DNA from: Campylobacterales bacterium
GTDB taxonomy: Bacteria; Campylobacterota; Campylobacteria; Campylobacterales; Arcobacteraceae
NCBI GenBank assembly: GCA_019752775.1
Contig: JAIELU010000072.1
Location: 1-6,630, forward strand
DNA: 6,630 nucleotides
Direction: 5' to 3'
The notes beneath the pieces were generated by a model. That model was not told the DNA's origin. It did not search any database and was given only the letters and a program-made list of their open reading frames with translations. Position numbers and translations under genes: made by a program. Positions 1 through 6,050 of this stretch are shown one piece after another. Position 1 is the first letter of the stretch, and each line of letters starts with the position of its first letter.

Positions 1-194
1 TTTTTTACAAATTATTTCTACTTTATATTTTCCGTGAGTAGTTTATTATTTTAGGGGCAAGATCTAGGGGCAGGTAAAATATTTTTACAAATTATTTTTA
101 TTGCACCTTGTTCTTGCCTCATTTTTTACAAATTATTTCTACTTTATATTTTCCGTGAGTAGTTTAGTATTTTAAGGGCAATAATTAGGTGCAG
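1..194. repeat. Two 73-bp direct repeats, 1-73 and 122-194
   Basis: Bases 1-73 and 122-194 align without gaps at an offset of 121 bases with 6 mismatches (67/73). Each unit starts with TTTTTTACAAATTATTTCTA, contains CCGTGAGTAGTTTA in the middle and ends in a G-rich tail of the form GGGCAA-6N-AGGNGCAG. A short partial copy of the unit's start (ATTTTTACAAATTATTTTTA, 81-100) lies between them. The first copy begins at base 1, so the array may extend further left. No function can be read from the sequence. It could be an intergenic repeat family, a regulatory block upstream of the gene at 245, or part of a larger repeat region. Confidence 0.9.
54..120. other. Inverted repeat / potential hairpin between the direct repeats
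   Basis: The G-rich tail of the first repeat (54-73, GGGGCAAGATCTAGGGGCAG) is followed 27 bases later by its inverted counterpart (101-120, TTGCACCTTGTTCTTGCCTC). Fifteen of 20 positions are Watson-Crick pairs, and two more become G-U pairs in RNA. This is one of the few GC-richer spots in the window. In mimiviruses, intergenic hairpins mark transcript 3' ends, so a terminator or processing signal is possible, but no gene ending here is visible. It could equally be the end of a small inverted element. Confidence 0.6.
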
Positions 195-244
195 TTTAAA
201 TTCCTTTTAAATAAATATATATACAAGATATATAAATTCAATAA

Positions 245-655
245 ATGATTGATAATAATTATGATAAATCTGATAATTCTGATATATTATGTAAAAAAAA
301 GTGTAGAAGAAACAAAAAACTTTACTTTGAAAATGAAAGAAATGAAATTTACAATAATCTTATAAATTTTATAAATAATACTAAAGACAGTGAGTTATTA
401 TTTCTTGTTGATCTATATGATAACAAGGAACTTAATAAATATATTGATGATAATATTGATAATATTAAAAAATACTATAGATGTTCATCCTGGGGTTATT
501 TTGTGTCATTGGGTAATAATCAACCTACTGATAATATTACTCTAATGAAATCTATACTCAAAGATCATGGTTGTGATATCTATAGAAAAGATATAACTAC
601 TGAAAAAAATAATATTAAAAAAAGATATACAACAATACGATTAATCTTCAACTAA
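245..655 (+). CDS. Hypothetical protein, 136 aa, unrecognised family
   Basis: The ATG at 245 is preceded by a very A+T-rich stretch containing TATATATACAAGATATATAA, and the frame stays open to a TAA at 653-655. I do not recognise the protein. It is hydrophilic and rich in Asn, Asp, Lys and Ile, with no signal peptide or membrane segment. A short basic Cys-containing stretch (LCKKKCRRNKK, about residues 15-25) is followed by a probably helical region (about 30-75). The more conserved-looking C-terminal part (about 78-136) contains RCSSWGYFVSLG, TLMKSILKDHGCDIY and RYTTIRLIF, and reads like a small folded domain. The last 15 bases overlap the convergent end of the primase-helicase gene at 641. 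The coding-like composition and the Trp/Gly-containing core favour a real gene. Function is unknown. Confidence 0.75.
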   Translation: MIDNNYDKSDNSDILCKKKCRRNKKLYFENERNEIYNNLINFINNTKDSELLFLVDLYDNKELNKYIDDNIDNIKKYYRCSSWGYFVSLGNNQPTDNITLMKSILKDHGCDIYRKDITTEKNNIKKRYTTIRLIFN

Positions 656-3163
656 TTTTCTTTTATATCCATTGATTCTTACAGGAGCCTTAAATCTTTC
701 CCCATTCACATGTGAATCAATTTCATCTTTATAAAAGTTCTTAAATACTGGACTTTCCTTAAAAGTTTTAATTATCTTCTCTCTTGTTAACTTCCTTTTT
801 TCCTTCTTTTCTAGTGAATTATAATATTCACTAATTTTAAGTTCGTCATTTATATCAGATATTTTTACATAATCATGAACTGTTGGGTTTACTATTTTCT
901 CATATGTTTCATTAAACCATTCAAAAATTTCTACACTTGATTCCATATAACTTCGTGTTCTCATTTTTACTGCTTCTGGAACAACTAATTTCTTTCTATA
1001 ATGATTTTTATTGTGATCAAATAATATTTTCATGAGAGCATATTTGTGTTTATCTTTGAATTCATTTTCTTCATAATATTTATTTTTCATAAAAATGTTT
1101 ATTCCATTTGTGTCATCAATATCATCTACAAATCTACTTTCAAATAATAAATCCAATAATCTTCTCATATCTGCTTCTGTTGGTTCCTCTTCCATCAATG
1201 GTCTTTTATTACACTCTAAAATTAAAGTAATAAATAAAATTGTTTTTTCATCATCACTATAAATTTTTCTTGCTGAAATTTCTGAACCACCTGTTAGTTC
1301 TTTTAATAAAGAATTTGATAATTTTACATTTTGTTTACCAGGTGGCTCTCTTGCAATAACCAGCCTTTTTTTACTTAAATTTGCTATTTCAGTATTTGCC
1401 CCCTGTCTTCTTTGCTCACATAATATTATTGAATTTATTACATGTCCATAATTACCAAATGATTTTAATACCAAGTCATCCATTATTGATTTTCCATTTG
1501 ATCCTGAACCATTAAAAATTATGTAATTTTGTAATGTTATTCCCCATAAACCACTACAATATACATCCAAATAAAAATATCTAATATCTTCTTTATTATG
1601 AATTTCTTTTAACATTTTATTTACAGTTTTTAATTCTTCTTCTTTTGGTTCTTTCCAATCATAACCCGTTGTTATACTTACCATATCATCTTTTCTATAT
1701 TTTCTAAATTCATTTTGTTCTAAATCATAAACAACATTTGTAAAACCAAATAAATTACTTTTCATATCAAATTCTACTGAATCATTTCTGTATTTTTCCC
1801 TCAAAAAATCTATTACACCCATTATAAATTTTGATGTCCCTAATTTTTTGCTTACTGTTGGTATTGATTTTAACATTTCATCTTCTGGCTTCAAACAGTT
1901 TTTTAATTCTATTAAATCGATTTTTATTGTTTCGGTAATGTCATTTATTAATTTACTATTCTCATTTTTATATACATGATGCCATAAATTATTGTTCATC
2001 AATGTATACCATTCACCCTTTTTATAAATATAGCTATCCGGCTTTTTATTTTTAAAATATATCGAAACTGTCTGTTGATCAAAATCTTTTACCAGATTTA
2101 TTATTTCCTTTTTGTTATGACTATTATACCATTCAACATATTTTTCATTATCAAGATCTTTTGTCATTTTCTTTATTGTTCCTATTGTCAATGGATAATC
2201 ACCGATCTTAAAACTTTCCCATTTACTATTTATTTCTTCTTCTTGACTGCTATATTGTTTTGGTTTCCAGTCATAATTTATTTCTGACCATTCTTTCCAT
2301 ATTTCTTTCATGTCATCTGTTTCATTTTCTCCAAATAATGACATACCTACTCTTATCCAATCTTCATATTTTTGATTTTTTTTTTGTATTATTTCCAGTA
2401 ATTCTCTTATTTCTATCAAATTGGTTTTCTTGTATTTTACTATTGATGTTTTTTGTTCCACTTTTTTTATTGATGTTTTTTTATTTTCGATTTCTTCATA
2501 ATCTGAATCATATTCTAATTCTATCTCGATTTTTGGTGTTATATTATATCCTTTTGTTTCTCTGTTTAATAAACAATAATCAAAATCTTTATCTATATCA
2601 CCCGATATTTCTTTTGTTGATTTTTCTTTTACCGGATAATAATATCCTCCATTTTTTATACAACCAAACAATCTTATCCCATTTTGTTCACAAACAGTTT
2701 TATCTATTATCTTTTCTATTATTATTTTATTGTATTTTTTGTCTTTTTCTATTAATCCTATCATTGTGTTATATATTTTCATATGAAGTGTTCGATCCAC
2801 TATTATTGATGTGTAATATATGTGTTTTCCTAATCCTTTTGTTGTTTCCGCATATACATATAAAATTTCACAAGACATTATGATTTTTTTTATTGACTCA
2901 TTGATTTTTTCTATTATGTATTTCGTTATCTTTTCATGACTATCTTTATAACATTCATCCAAATCTTCTTTAAAATCTATATCGAAACACAGCATATAGT
3001 ATTCTGTTTTTTTCTCTACTAAACAATATTCTTTTGTATGAATACAATTTTCTTTTATCCAATCATATGTTCCAATTATCTCTCCTTTTTTATCTCCATA
3101 TGCTCTTACATAGTATTTCTCATTCTCATATTTTTCTCCACTTTTTACAAATTTAAATTCCAT
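641..3163 (-). CDS. D5-like primase-helicase (AEP primase + PriCT-2 + SF3 helicase), 840 aa
   Basis: This is a replicative primase-helicase of the NCLDV D5 type, expected to prime and unwind viral DNA as a hexamer. The N-terminal AEP primase domain shows FDID (metal-binding D61, D63), GKHIYY (H114) and D154...GIRLFG (R164). A PriCT-2 domain spans about 250-332 (EDWIRVGMSLF, WKEWSE, WESFK, LTIGTIKKM). A D5_N region lies at about 415-545. The SF3 ATPase follows, with Walker A GSGSNGKS (552-559), Walker B-type LVIAREP (601-607), LLKELTGGSEISARKIY, sensor LILECNKRP (N652) and the ADMRR arginine motif (R667, R668). All motifs expected of an active enzyme are present, and the length is normal for a fused primase-helicase. 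The ATG at 3161-3163 is the first one after an in-frame upstream stop. The gene converges with and overlaps the gene ending at 655. No AAAATTGA-type early promoter is seen upstream. A virophage or satellite origin is possible but less favoured. Confidence 0.95.
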   Translation of the reverse strand: MEFKFVKSGEKYENEKYYVRAYGDKKGEIIGTYDWIKENCIHTKEYCLVEKKTEYYMLCFDIDFKEDLDECYKDSHEKITKYIIEKINESIKKIIMSCEILYVYAETTKGLGKHIYYTSIIVDRTLHMKIYNTMIGLIEKDKKYNKIIIEKIIDKTVCEQNGIRLFGCIKNGGYYYPVKEKSTKEISGDIDKDFDYCLLNRETKGYNITPKIEIELEYDSDYEEIENKKTSIKKVEQKTSIVKYKKTNLIEIRELLEIIQKKNQKYEDWIRVGMSLFGENETDDMKEIWKEWSEINYDWKPKQYSSQEEEINSKWESFKIGDYPLTIGTIKKMTKDLDNEKYVEWYNSHNKKEIINLVKDFDQQTVSIYFKNKKPDSYIYKKGEWYTLMNNNLWHHVYKNENSKLINDITETIKIDLIELKNCLKPEDEMLKSIPTVSKKLGTSKFIMGVIDFLREKYRNDSVEFDMKSNLFGFTNVVYDLEQNEFRKYRKDDMVSITTGYDWKEPKEEELKTVNKMLKEIHNKEDIRYFYLDVYCSGLWGITLQNYIIFNGSGSNGKSIMDDLVLKSFGNYGHVINSIILCEQRRQGANTEIANLSKKRLVIAREPPGKQNVKLSNSLLKELTGGSEISARKIYSDDEKTILFITLILECNKRPLMEEEPTEADMRRLLDLLFESRFVDDIDDTNGINIFMKNKYYEENEFKDKHKYALMKILFDHNKNHYRKKLVVPEAVKMRTRSYMESSVEIFEWFNETYEKIVNPTVHDYVKISDINDELKISEYYNSLEKKEKRKLTREKIIKTFKESPVFKNFYKDEIDSHVNGERFKAPVRINGYKRKLVED

Positions 3164-3316
3164 AAGAATATGTTTATATATAATTTATACTATATTTTAT
3201 TTTTTCTAATTCACACATAAATTTTAACACACTTAATATTTATTGTCTGATTTTTTTGTGTTTTTCATGATGTTTGTTTTGGCCTATATCAAACTACTCA
3301 TATATTTATAAATTTA

Positions 3317-3354
3317 CACAAATTTTTTGATTTCAGCCGATACCTTATTCACTT
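3317..3354. repeat. Upstream block of the broken T5orf172 copy (pairs with 4509-4547)
   Basis: This block resembles 4509-4547 closely. Both run CAC-A-TTTTTT-GATTT-GCCGATACCTTATT-ACTT, and the 12-mer GCCGATACCTTA (3336-3347 and 4529-4540) is identical. In each case it lies upstream of a T5orf172 reading frame: 40 bases before the ATG here, and about 175 bases before it in the other copy. It is therefore part of the duplicated unit and may hold its promoter or a recombination boundary. The role is inferred from position only. Confidence 0.75.
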
Positions 3355-3386
3355 TAAAATTTAATTCATATTATTTTATTACCCAT

Positions 3387-3622
3387 ATGATTAATATATC
3401 TAAAACTAACATCAAGTCTATTATCGATTTTTATCACAAACAAACTCATCAAAAAAAATAAAGATGATATTATTAATACTAGAGTTAAACAAACTAAAAA
3501 GAATATTGAACTTAATAAGAAATTATTACAACAAATCGATGAACAACAATCTTTACTTGATAAACAAATTTTTGAACATTATGTTCCTGTACCTGGTTAT
3601 GTGTATTATATGAAAAATATTA
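3387..3622 (+). pseudogene. Frameshifted, truncated copy of the T5orf172 (GIY-YIG-like) gene
   Basis: The ATG at 3387 aligns with the ATG at 4716 of the intact gene, and the flanks match (TCATATTATTTTATTAC before each). Translation starts MINISKTNIKSIIDFYHKQ (compare MDKISKTNIKSIVEFYNKQ) and stops at TAA 3459-3461. The stop follows a run of eight A (3451-3458). Reading one base fewer restores a frame with EQQSLLDKQIFEHY, then PVPGYVYYMKNI at about 3586-3621, matching the intact protein up to the first GIY-YIG-type motif. Between the two matching parts this copy has about 18 extra residues, Lys/Gln-rich and probably coiled coil. Homology ends abruptly near 3622, so the YIG-type half, the catalytic Arg and Glu positions and the whole C-terminus are missing. 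Truncation makes it a pseudogene even if the A-run shift were a sequencing error. Confidence 0.85.
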
Positions 3623-3760
3623 TTTTTTTCATTATTTATCTATCCACGATAATATTTAATTTATTTACAATTTTCTTCAACAATTTATACATAATGTGTT
3701 TTCTGATTTTTTTCAATATTACACATTTTATGTTGTGTTTTACGGATCTAACTATTATAA
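3623..3760. other. Unassigned stretch between two broken genes
   Basis: This segment follows the break in the T5orf172 copy and precedes the dead Cys/His ORF. It has no counterpart in the intact T5orf172 gene that I can find by eye. Two plus-strand frames are partly open here; one runs 3660-3839 and gives an aromatic-rich, Tyr/Phe/Ile-dominated sequence. Neither has a convincing start. It may be the remains of another sequence joined by deletion, or simply T-rich non-coding DNA. Confidence 0.4.
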
Positions 3761-4021
3761 ATATTATTATATTCAATCACCAATTTTTCATATTTTCGCT
3801 GTTATACTTTTTTCGTTCAAAATAAATTTTTTTCTAAACTAATATTATCTCAAAACAGAATCTGTAAATCTAGTCAATCTACTGAATTTGGCTTGTATAA
3901 AAAGCATTATAACAATGAATTGACTACTTATTGTTATTGTGTTTTGATGCTATTAACCTTTTGCCATTATGCTACCGGCCACCTAAGAAAATTGTTTACA
4001 ATTTTCTGGAGCCTCTTATAA
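3761..4021 (+). pseudogene. Dead copy of the Cys/His ORF found at 6477
   Basis: This frame is open from 3761 to a TAA at 4019-4021 but has no ATG at the position matching the start of the right-edge gene. Bases 3815-3947 encode VQNKFFSKLILSQNRICK, STEFGLYKKHYNNELTT and YCYCVL, almost identical to the ORF starting at 6477. The three base differences all change the residue (Asn/Lys, Leu/Pro, Ser/Tyr). Past 3947 the frame runs into a palindrome cluster and ends; the residues there (MLLTFCHYATGHLRKLF...) do not look like a natural continuation, though the other copy is cut by the window edge so this cannot be compared. It sits directly after the broken T5orf172 copy, the same order as in the second unit. 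It is most likely a 5'-truncated, inactive paralogue. Confidence 0.7.
3815..3947. repeat. 133-bp direct repeat, copy A
   Basis: Bases 3815-3947 and 6498-6630 align without gaps with 3 mismatches (130/133). Copy B reaches the right edge of the window, so the true repeat may be longer. High identity in such A+T-rich, otherwise decayed DNA points to a recent duplication or to gene conversion. A diverged third relative lies near 5799-5859. Confidence 0.97.
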
Positions 4022-4060
4022 TTTACTTAAGTAAATTATAGAAGAGGTAGATTGTTATGG
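3964..4060. other. Palindrome cluster: two strong hairpins in a possible three-way junction
   Basis: Hairpin 1 pairs AGAAAATTGT (3986-3995) perfectly with ACAATTTTCT (3998-4007). Hairpin 2 contains a perfect 22-bp palindrome at 4018-4039 centred on CTTAAG. It is extended by CCTCTT (4012-4017) pairing with AAGAGG (4042-4047) across a 2-base bulge (4040-4041). Outside these, CTACC (3972-3976) can pair with GGTAG (4046-4050), which competes with the last two pairs of hairpin 2, and CCAT (3964-3967) can pair with ATGG (4057-4060). The core GCTACCGGCCACC is unusually GC-rich for this window. The sequence does not match the hammerhead, twister, group I intron, group II domain V or tRNA cores that I know. 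It may be a small palindromic insertion, an excision scar or a structured RNA. Confidence 0.7.
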
Positions 4061-4508
4061 TAAAAAGTATTGGTGTTGATAAATTAGCTACTTATTAACA
4101 CTAATACAGAGGCTTATATCTTTTACTAACTGGCTATTGGTAAAGATTTTGATGTCTCAAAAAGTAATTATGTTTATTCAAATACTGACTATATTTCGGT
4201 GAACATTTTTACTTGATAAAAGTCTTTTGATTATCTATTTTGAGATTTATGAGGTGTTTTATTGTACTTTACATTATCATATTTTTAGTTTTTTGTTGTA
4301 TTATGTTTTAAAAGTCATTTTGATTGGTAACTCATTTTTTCGCAATCTAATTAGTCTTTTATATGGGGTTATAAGGTGTTCTTGATATATTTACTTTTTA
4401 TTTATATACAAATATTATACCTACATTTATTTTCAGTTTTAACCTTTCAATTTTCATTATAATATTTTATTTCGACCAATATTTACCTTTTGTGTATTTA
4501 TTAATTTT
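4061..4508. other. Gene-free stretch with faint coding remains
   Basis: No intact gene is visible. The first part looks like decayed coding sequence. An ATG at 4057 gives MVKSIGVDKLATY then stop (4096-4098). One frame over, 4097-4219 reads NTNTEAYIFY, a stop, then LAIGKDFDVSKSN and YVYSNTDYISVN before a final stop. The composition (acidic, basic and Gly residues) is unlike random translation of T-rich DNA. It could be the tail of the Cys/His ORF or of another gene lost with the palindrome insertion. From about 4220 to 4508 I see only T-rich sequence. It contains an AAAATTGA-like octamer on the minus strand (4447-4454) that no minus-strand gene follows. Confidence 0.4.
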
Positions 4509-4547
4509 CACGAGTTTTTTAGATTTAGGCCGATACCTTATTTACTT
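4509..4547. repeat. Upstream block of the intact T5orf172 copy (pairs with 3317-3354)
   Basis: This is the partner of 3317-3354, sharing the exact 12-mer GCCGATACCTTA at 4529-4540. Here the block is separated from the gene's ATG by about 135 extra bases (about 4548-4682) that the other unit lacks. After those, alignment resumes at AAAATTT just before the start codon. It may be a promoter or a unit boundary. Confidence 0.75.
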
Positions 4548-4584
4548 CTTTTTATATTTTTTAATATAAAAAATACATAATTTT

Positions 4585-4645
4585 TAATATTGGCTTTTTT
4601 CAGAATTCTATTACTTAATTTATATTGCCAAATAAGCCAAGTTTT
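4585..4645. repeat. Small hairpin-bearing repeat, copy 1
   Basis: This lies inside the extra 135 bases upstream of the intact T5orf172 gene. It shares TATTGGCTTTTTT, AATTCTATT and a 21-bp end (4621-4641 versus 5913-5933, 18/21 identical) with a second copy near 5875-5935. TTGGCTT (4590-4596) pairs with AAGCCAA (4634-4640), giving a 7-bp perfect stem with three more pairs beyond one mismatch. It is absent at the equivalent place in the broken unit, so either this copy was inserted here or the broken unit lost it. It resembles a miniature palindromic element. Confidence 0.6.
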
Positions 4646-4715
4646 ATGGACATTGTCGTCTATAGAAAAAACAATATTTTATTTAAAATTTGCATCATAT
4701 TATTTTATTACACAT

Positions 4716-5765
4716 ATGGACAAAATTTCTAAAACAAATATCAAATCTATTGTCGAATTTTATAACAAACAAATAAAACTTTTTAATAAAAATGATATTC
4801 CCAATAAACAACAATCTTTGTTTGATAAACAAATTTTTCAACATTATGATCCCACACCTGGTTATGTATATTGTATGAAAAATATTATATTTAATTTTTA
4901 TGGGGATAACCTTTTTAAAATTGGTAATTCACTTGATTGTGATAAAAGACTTATACAATATACTTCTTCTTATCCAGAACCTTCTGAATTTGTTGTCATT
5001 TCAGAATTATTATTTGATAAATCTTTTGCAGAATTACTTTTATTCCATTATTTAAAGAGTTACCTTTTTAAACCTGATAGAGAATTCTTTAAATGTGAAC
5101 TTAAAATCATACAACAAGCTATTCATAAGGTTGGAGAATTTTTTAAAACTTATCACAACAAAAATTTATTACTCGATTTTTTTATCAAAGAGGGAAATAT
5201 TTATGATTATTATAGACATAATAATAGTGCATTTGTTCAAAAAAATGTTACTGATAAAAAAAATTTATTAATTGATAATATTATTTCTACGCTTTCCATT
5301 AAATCCAATGATTTTTCTGATGAACAGATTTTTACTTTGACACTCACAAAACACCTTTTATCTTTGAATTTTGATAAATTTTATCATGTATACAATAATC
5401 ATTATCACGTTTTCGATAAATACCAAATTATACTTGATCGAATTGATGTTCTGTTTTGGTTTGAAAATATCATTAATATTCAAAGATTTAATTTCAATGA
5501 TATATGTTCCGATCTTAATTTTGTAAAAACTACTTGCTTTAACAATATTGATAAGTTTTTTATTATTTTCAATGATGGACATGGTACAAAATATATTAAT
5601 AATAGAATTAACAATACTATCAAAAAAATTATAACTGTTAACAAATTGCAAAAATTTTATGCTGATATTCTTAATTTTATTCAAAATAATGCCGTTACCA
5701 TTCGTTCTAAATGCAAAAGAATTAATAATGTTCAGTTGTTATTCTATCATTTTGATATTAATTAG
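4716..5765 (+). CDS. T5orf172/MUG113 GIY-YIG-like domain protein, 349 aa
   Basis: From the first ATG (4716-4718) the protein is 349 residues. The reading frame runs upstream to a TTG at 4590, but that part covers the small hairpin repeat, and the broken paralogue's ATG aligns with 4716, so 4716 is preferred. A short helical lead (1-45) precedes a T5orf172/MUG113-like domain at about 48-140. It shows PGYVYCMKN (49-52 in the GIY position), LFKIGNSLDCDKRL (FKIG 67-70 in the YIG position, R78), FAELLLFHYL (E106, H111) and REFFKC (122-127). Related GIY-YIG proteins act as nucleases, but many T5orf172 members have no tested activity. The C-terminal 200 residues are Asn/Ile/Phe/Lys-rich, look helical, and match nothing I recognise; they may bind DNA. 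The gene is the intact member of a pair with 3387-3622. It is followed by a diverged trace of the Cys/His ORF, suggesting a two-gene cassette. Confidence 0.8.
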   Translation: MDKISKTNIKSIVEFYNKQIKLFNKNDIPNKQQSLFDKQIFQHYDPTPGYVYCMKNIIFNFYGDNLFKIGNSLDCDKRLIQYTSSYPEPSEFVVISELLFDKSFAELLLFHYLKSYLFKPDREFFKCELKIIQQAIHKVGEFFKTYHNKNLLLDFFIKEGNIYDYYRHNNSAFVQKNVTDKKNLLIDNIISTLSIKSNDFSDEQIFTLTLTKHLLSLNFDKFYHVYNNHYHVFDKYQIILDRIDVLFWFENIINIQRFNFNDICSDLNFVKTTCFNNIDKFFIIFNDGHGTKYINNRINNTIKKIITVNKLQKFYADILNFIQNNAVTIRSKCKRINNVQLLFYHFDIN

Positions 5766-5798
5766 GATTATTTAAACTGATATACTTTTAATGCACAC

Positions 5799-5859
5799 AA
5801 TTTTTTTTATAAATCAATAATATCTTGAAATAAATTTTGGTATACCAGTCAATCTACAA
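5799..5859 (+). pseudogene. Diverged third trace of the Cys/His ORF
   Basis: CAATTTTTTTTATAAATCAA through CCAGTCAATCTACA aligns with the start of the 133-bp repeat (3824-3885). The best part is AGTCAATCTAC, which is exact. In the matching frame it reads a stop, then NKFWYTSQSTK, compared with QNRICKYSQSTE. It follows the intact T5orf172 gene just as the better-preserved copy follows the broken one, which supports a duplicated two-gene unit. Identity by eye is only moderate, in A+T-rich DNA, so the match needs an alignment score. Confidence 0.5.
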
Positions 5860-5874
5860 AAACAATATTTAATT

Positions 5875-5935
5875 TATTGGCTTTTTTTGGTTAATTCTCA
5901 AAATTCTATTTTTATATTACCAAATTAACCAAGAT
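5875..5935. repeat. Small hairpin-bearing repeat, copy 2 (possible terminator)
   Basis: Homologous to 4585-4645. TTGGTTAATT (5887-5896) pairs perfectly over 10 bp with AATTAACCAA (5923-5932), with a 26-base loop. The right arm is the one shared with copy 1, and its changed bases are still matched by the left arm, although that left arm is a different segment from the one used in copy 1. Lying between convergent genes, it could also serve as a transcript-end hairpin. Confidence 0.6.
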
Positions 5936-6050
5936 TTTTAAAAACTTCACTGACAACCTATACATTATGTTTGACACCTAACGTATTTGACAACATAAGC
6001 TAATATTTTTTTTAATTTATTATTATATTGCGAGTTTTTTGAAAATTATT

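Larger units (their letters stand above)
5766..6050. other. Non-coding spacer with two repeat relics
   Basis: This spacer lies between two convergent genes (ending at 5765 and 6051). It holds a diverged trace of the Cys/His ORF (about 5799-5859) and the second small hairpin repeat (about 5875-5935). It also has three TGACAAC-like heptamers (TGACAAC 5951, TGACACC 5972, TGACAAC 5988). No open frame of useful length is visible. Confidence 0.6.

Noticed and set aside
1..194. CRISPR array
   Set aside because: Only two long units with a single 48-base gap, no regular short repeat-spacer pattern and no cas genes.
2075..2883. Plus-strand frames rich in Phe, Ile and Leu opposite the primase-helicase gene
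   Set aside because: They are antisense shadows of a strongly supported gene. Their apparent hydrophobicity comes from the T-rich complement of Lys/Glu/Asn codons.
3601..3825. GTG-started 74-residue hydrophobic frame
   Set aside because: Its first residues are the end of the broken T5orf172 copy. The rest is T-rich sequence with no start of its own and no recognisable domain.
3660..3839. Aromatic-rich open frame as a separate gene
   Set aside because: It has no start codon of its own after the preceding stop and no recognisable family. It also overlaps the start of the 133-bp repeat in a different frame from the conserved one.
3964..4060. tRNA, group I intron core or hammerhead ribozyme
   Set aside because: There is no T-arm GTTC motif with acceptor pairing, no recognisable P7/P3 core sequences, and no CTGATGA...GAAA core.
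4447..4454. AAAATTGA (mimivirus early-promoter octamer) on the minus strand
   Set aside because: No minus-strand gene lies downstream within a plausible distance, and an A+T-rich octamer is expected by chance in this composition.
4590..4715. 42-residue N-terminal extension of the T5orf172 gene from a TTG codon
   Set aside because: It covers a hairpin-bearing repeat found elsewhere in non-coding DNA, uses a non-ATG start, and is absent from the paralogue, whose ATG aligns with 4716.
5358..5684. Minus-strand frame opposite the T5orf172 C-terminus
   Set aside because: Antisense shadow. The plus-strand gene is supported by a domain and by its paralogue.
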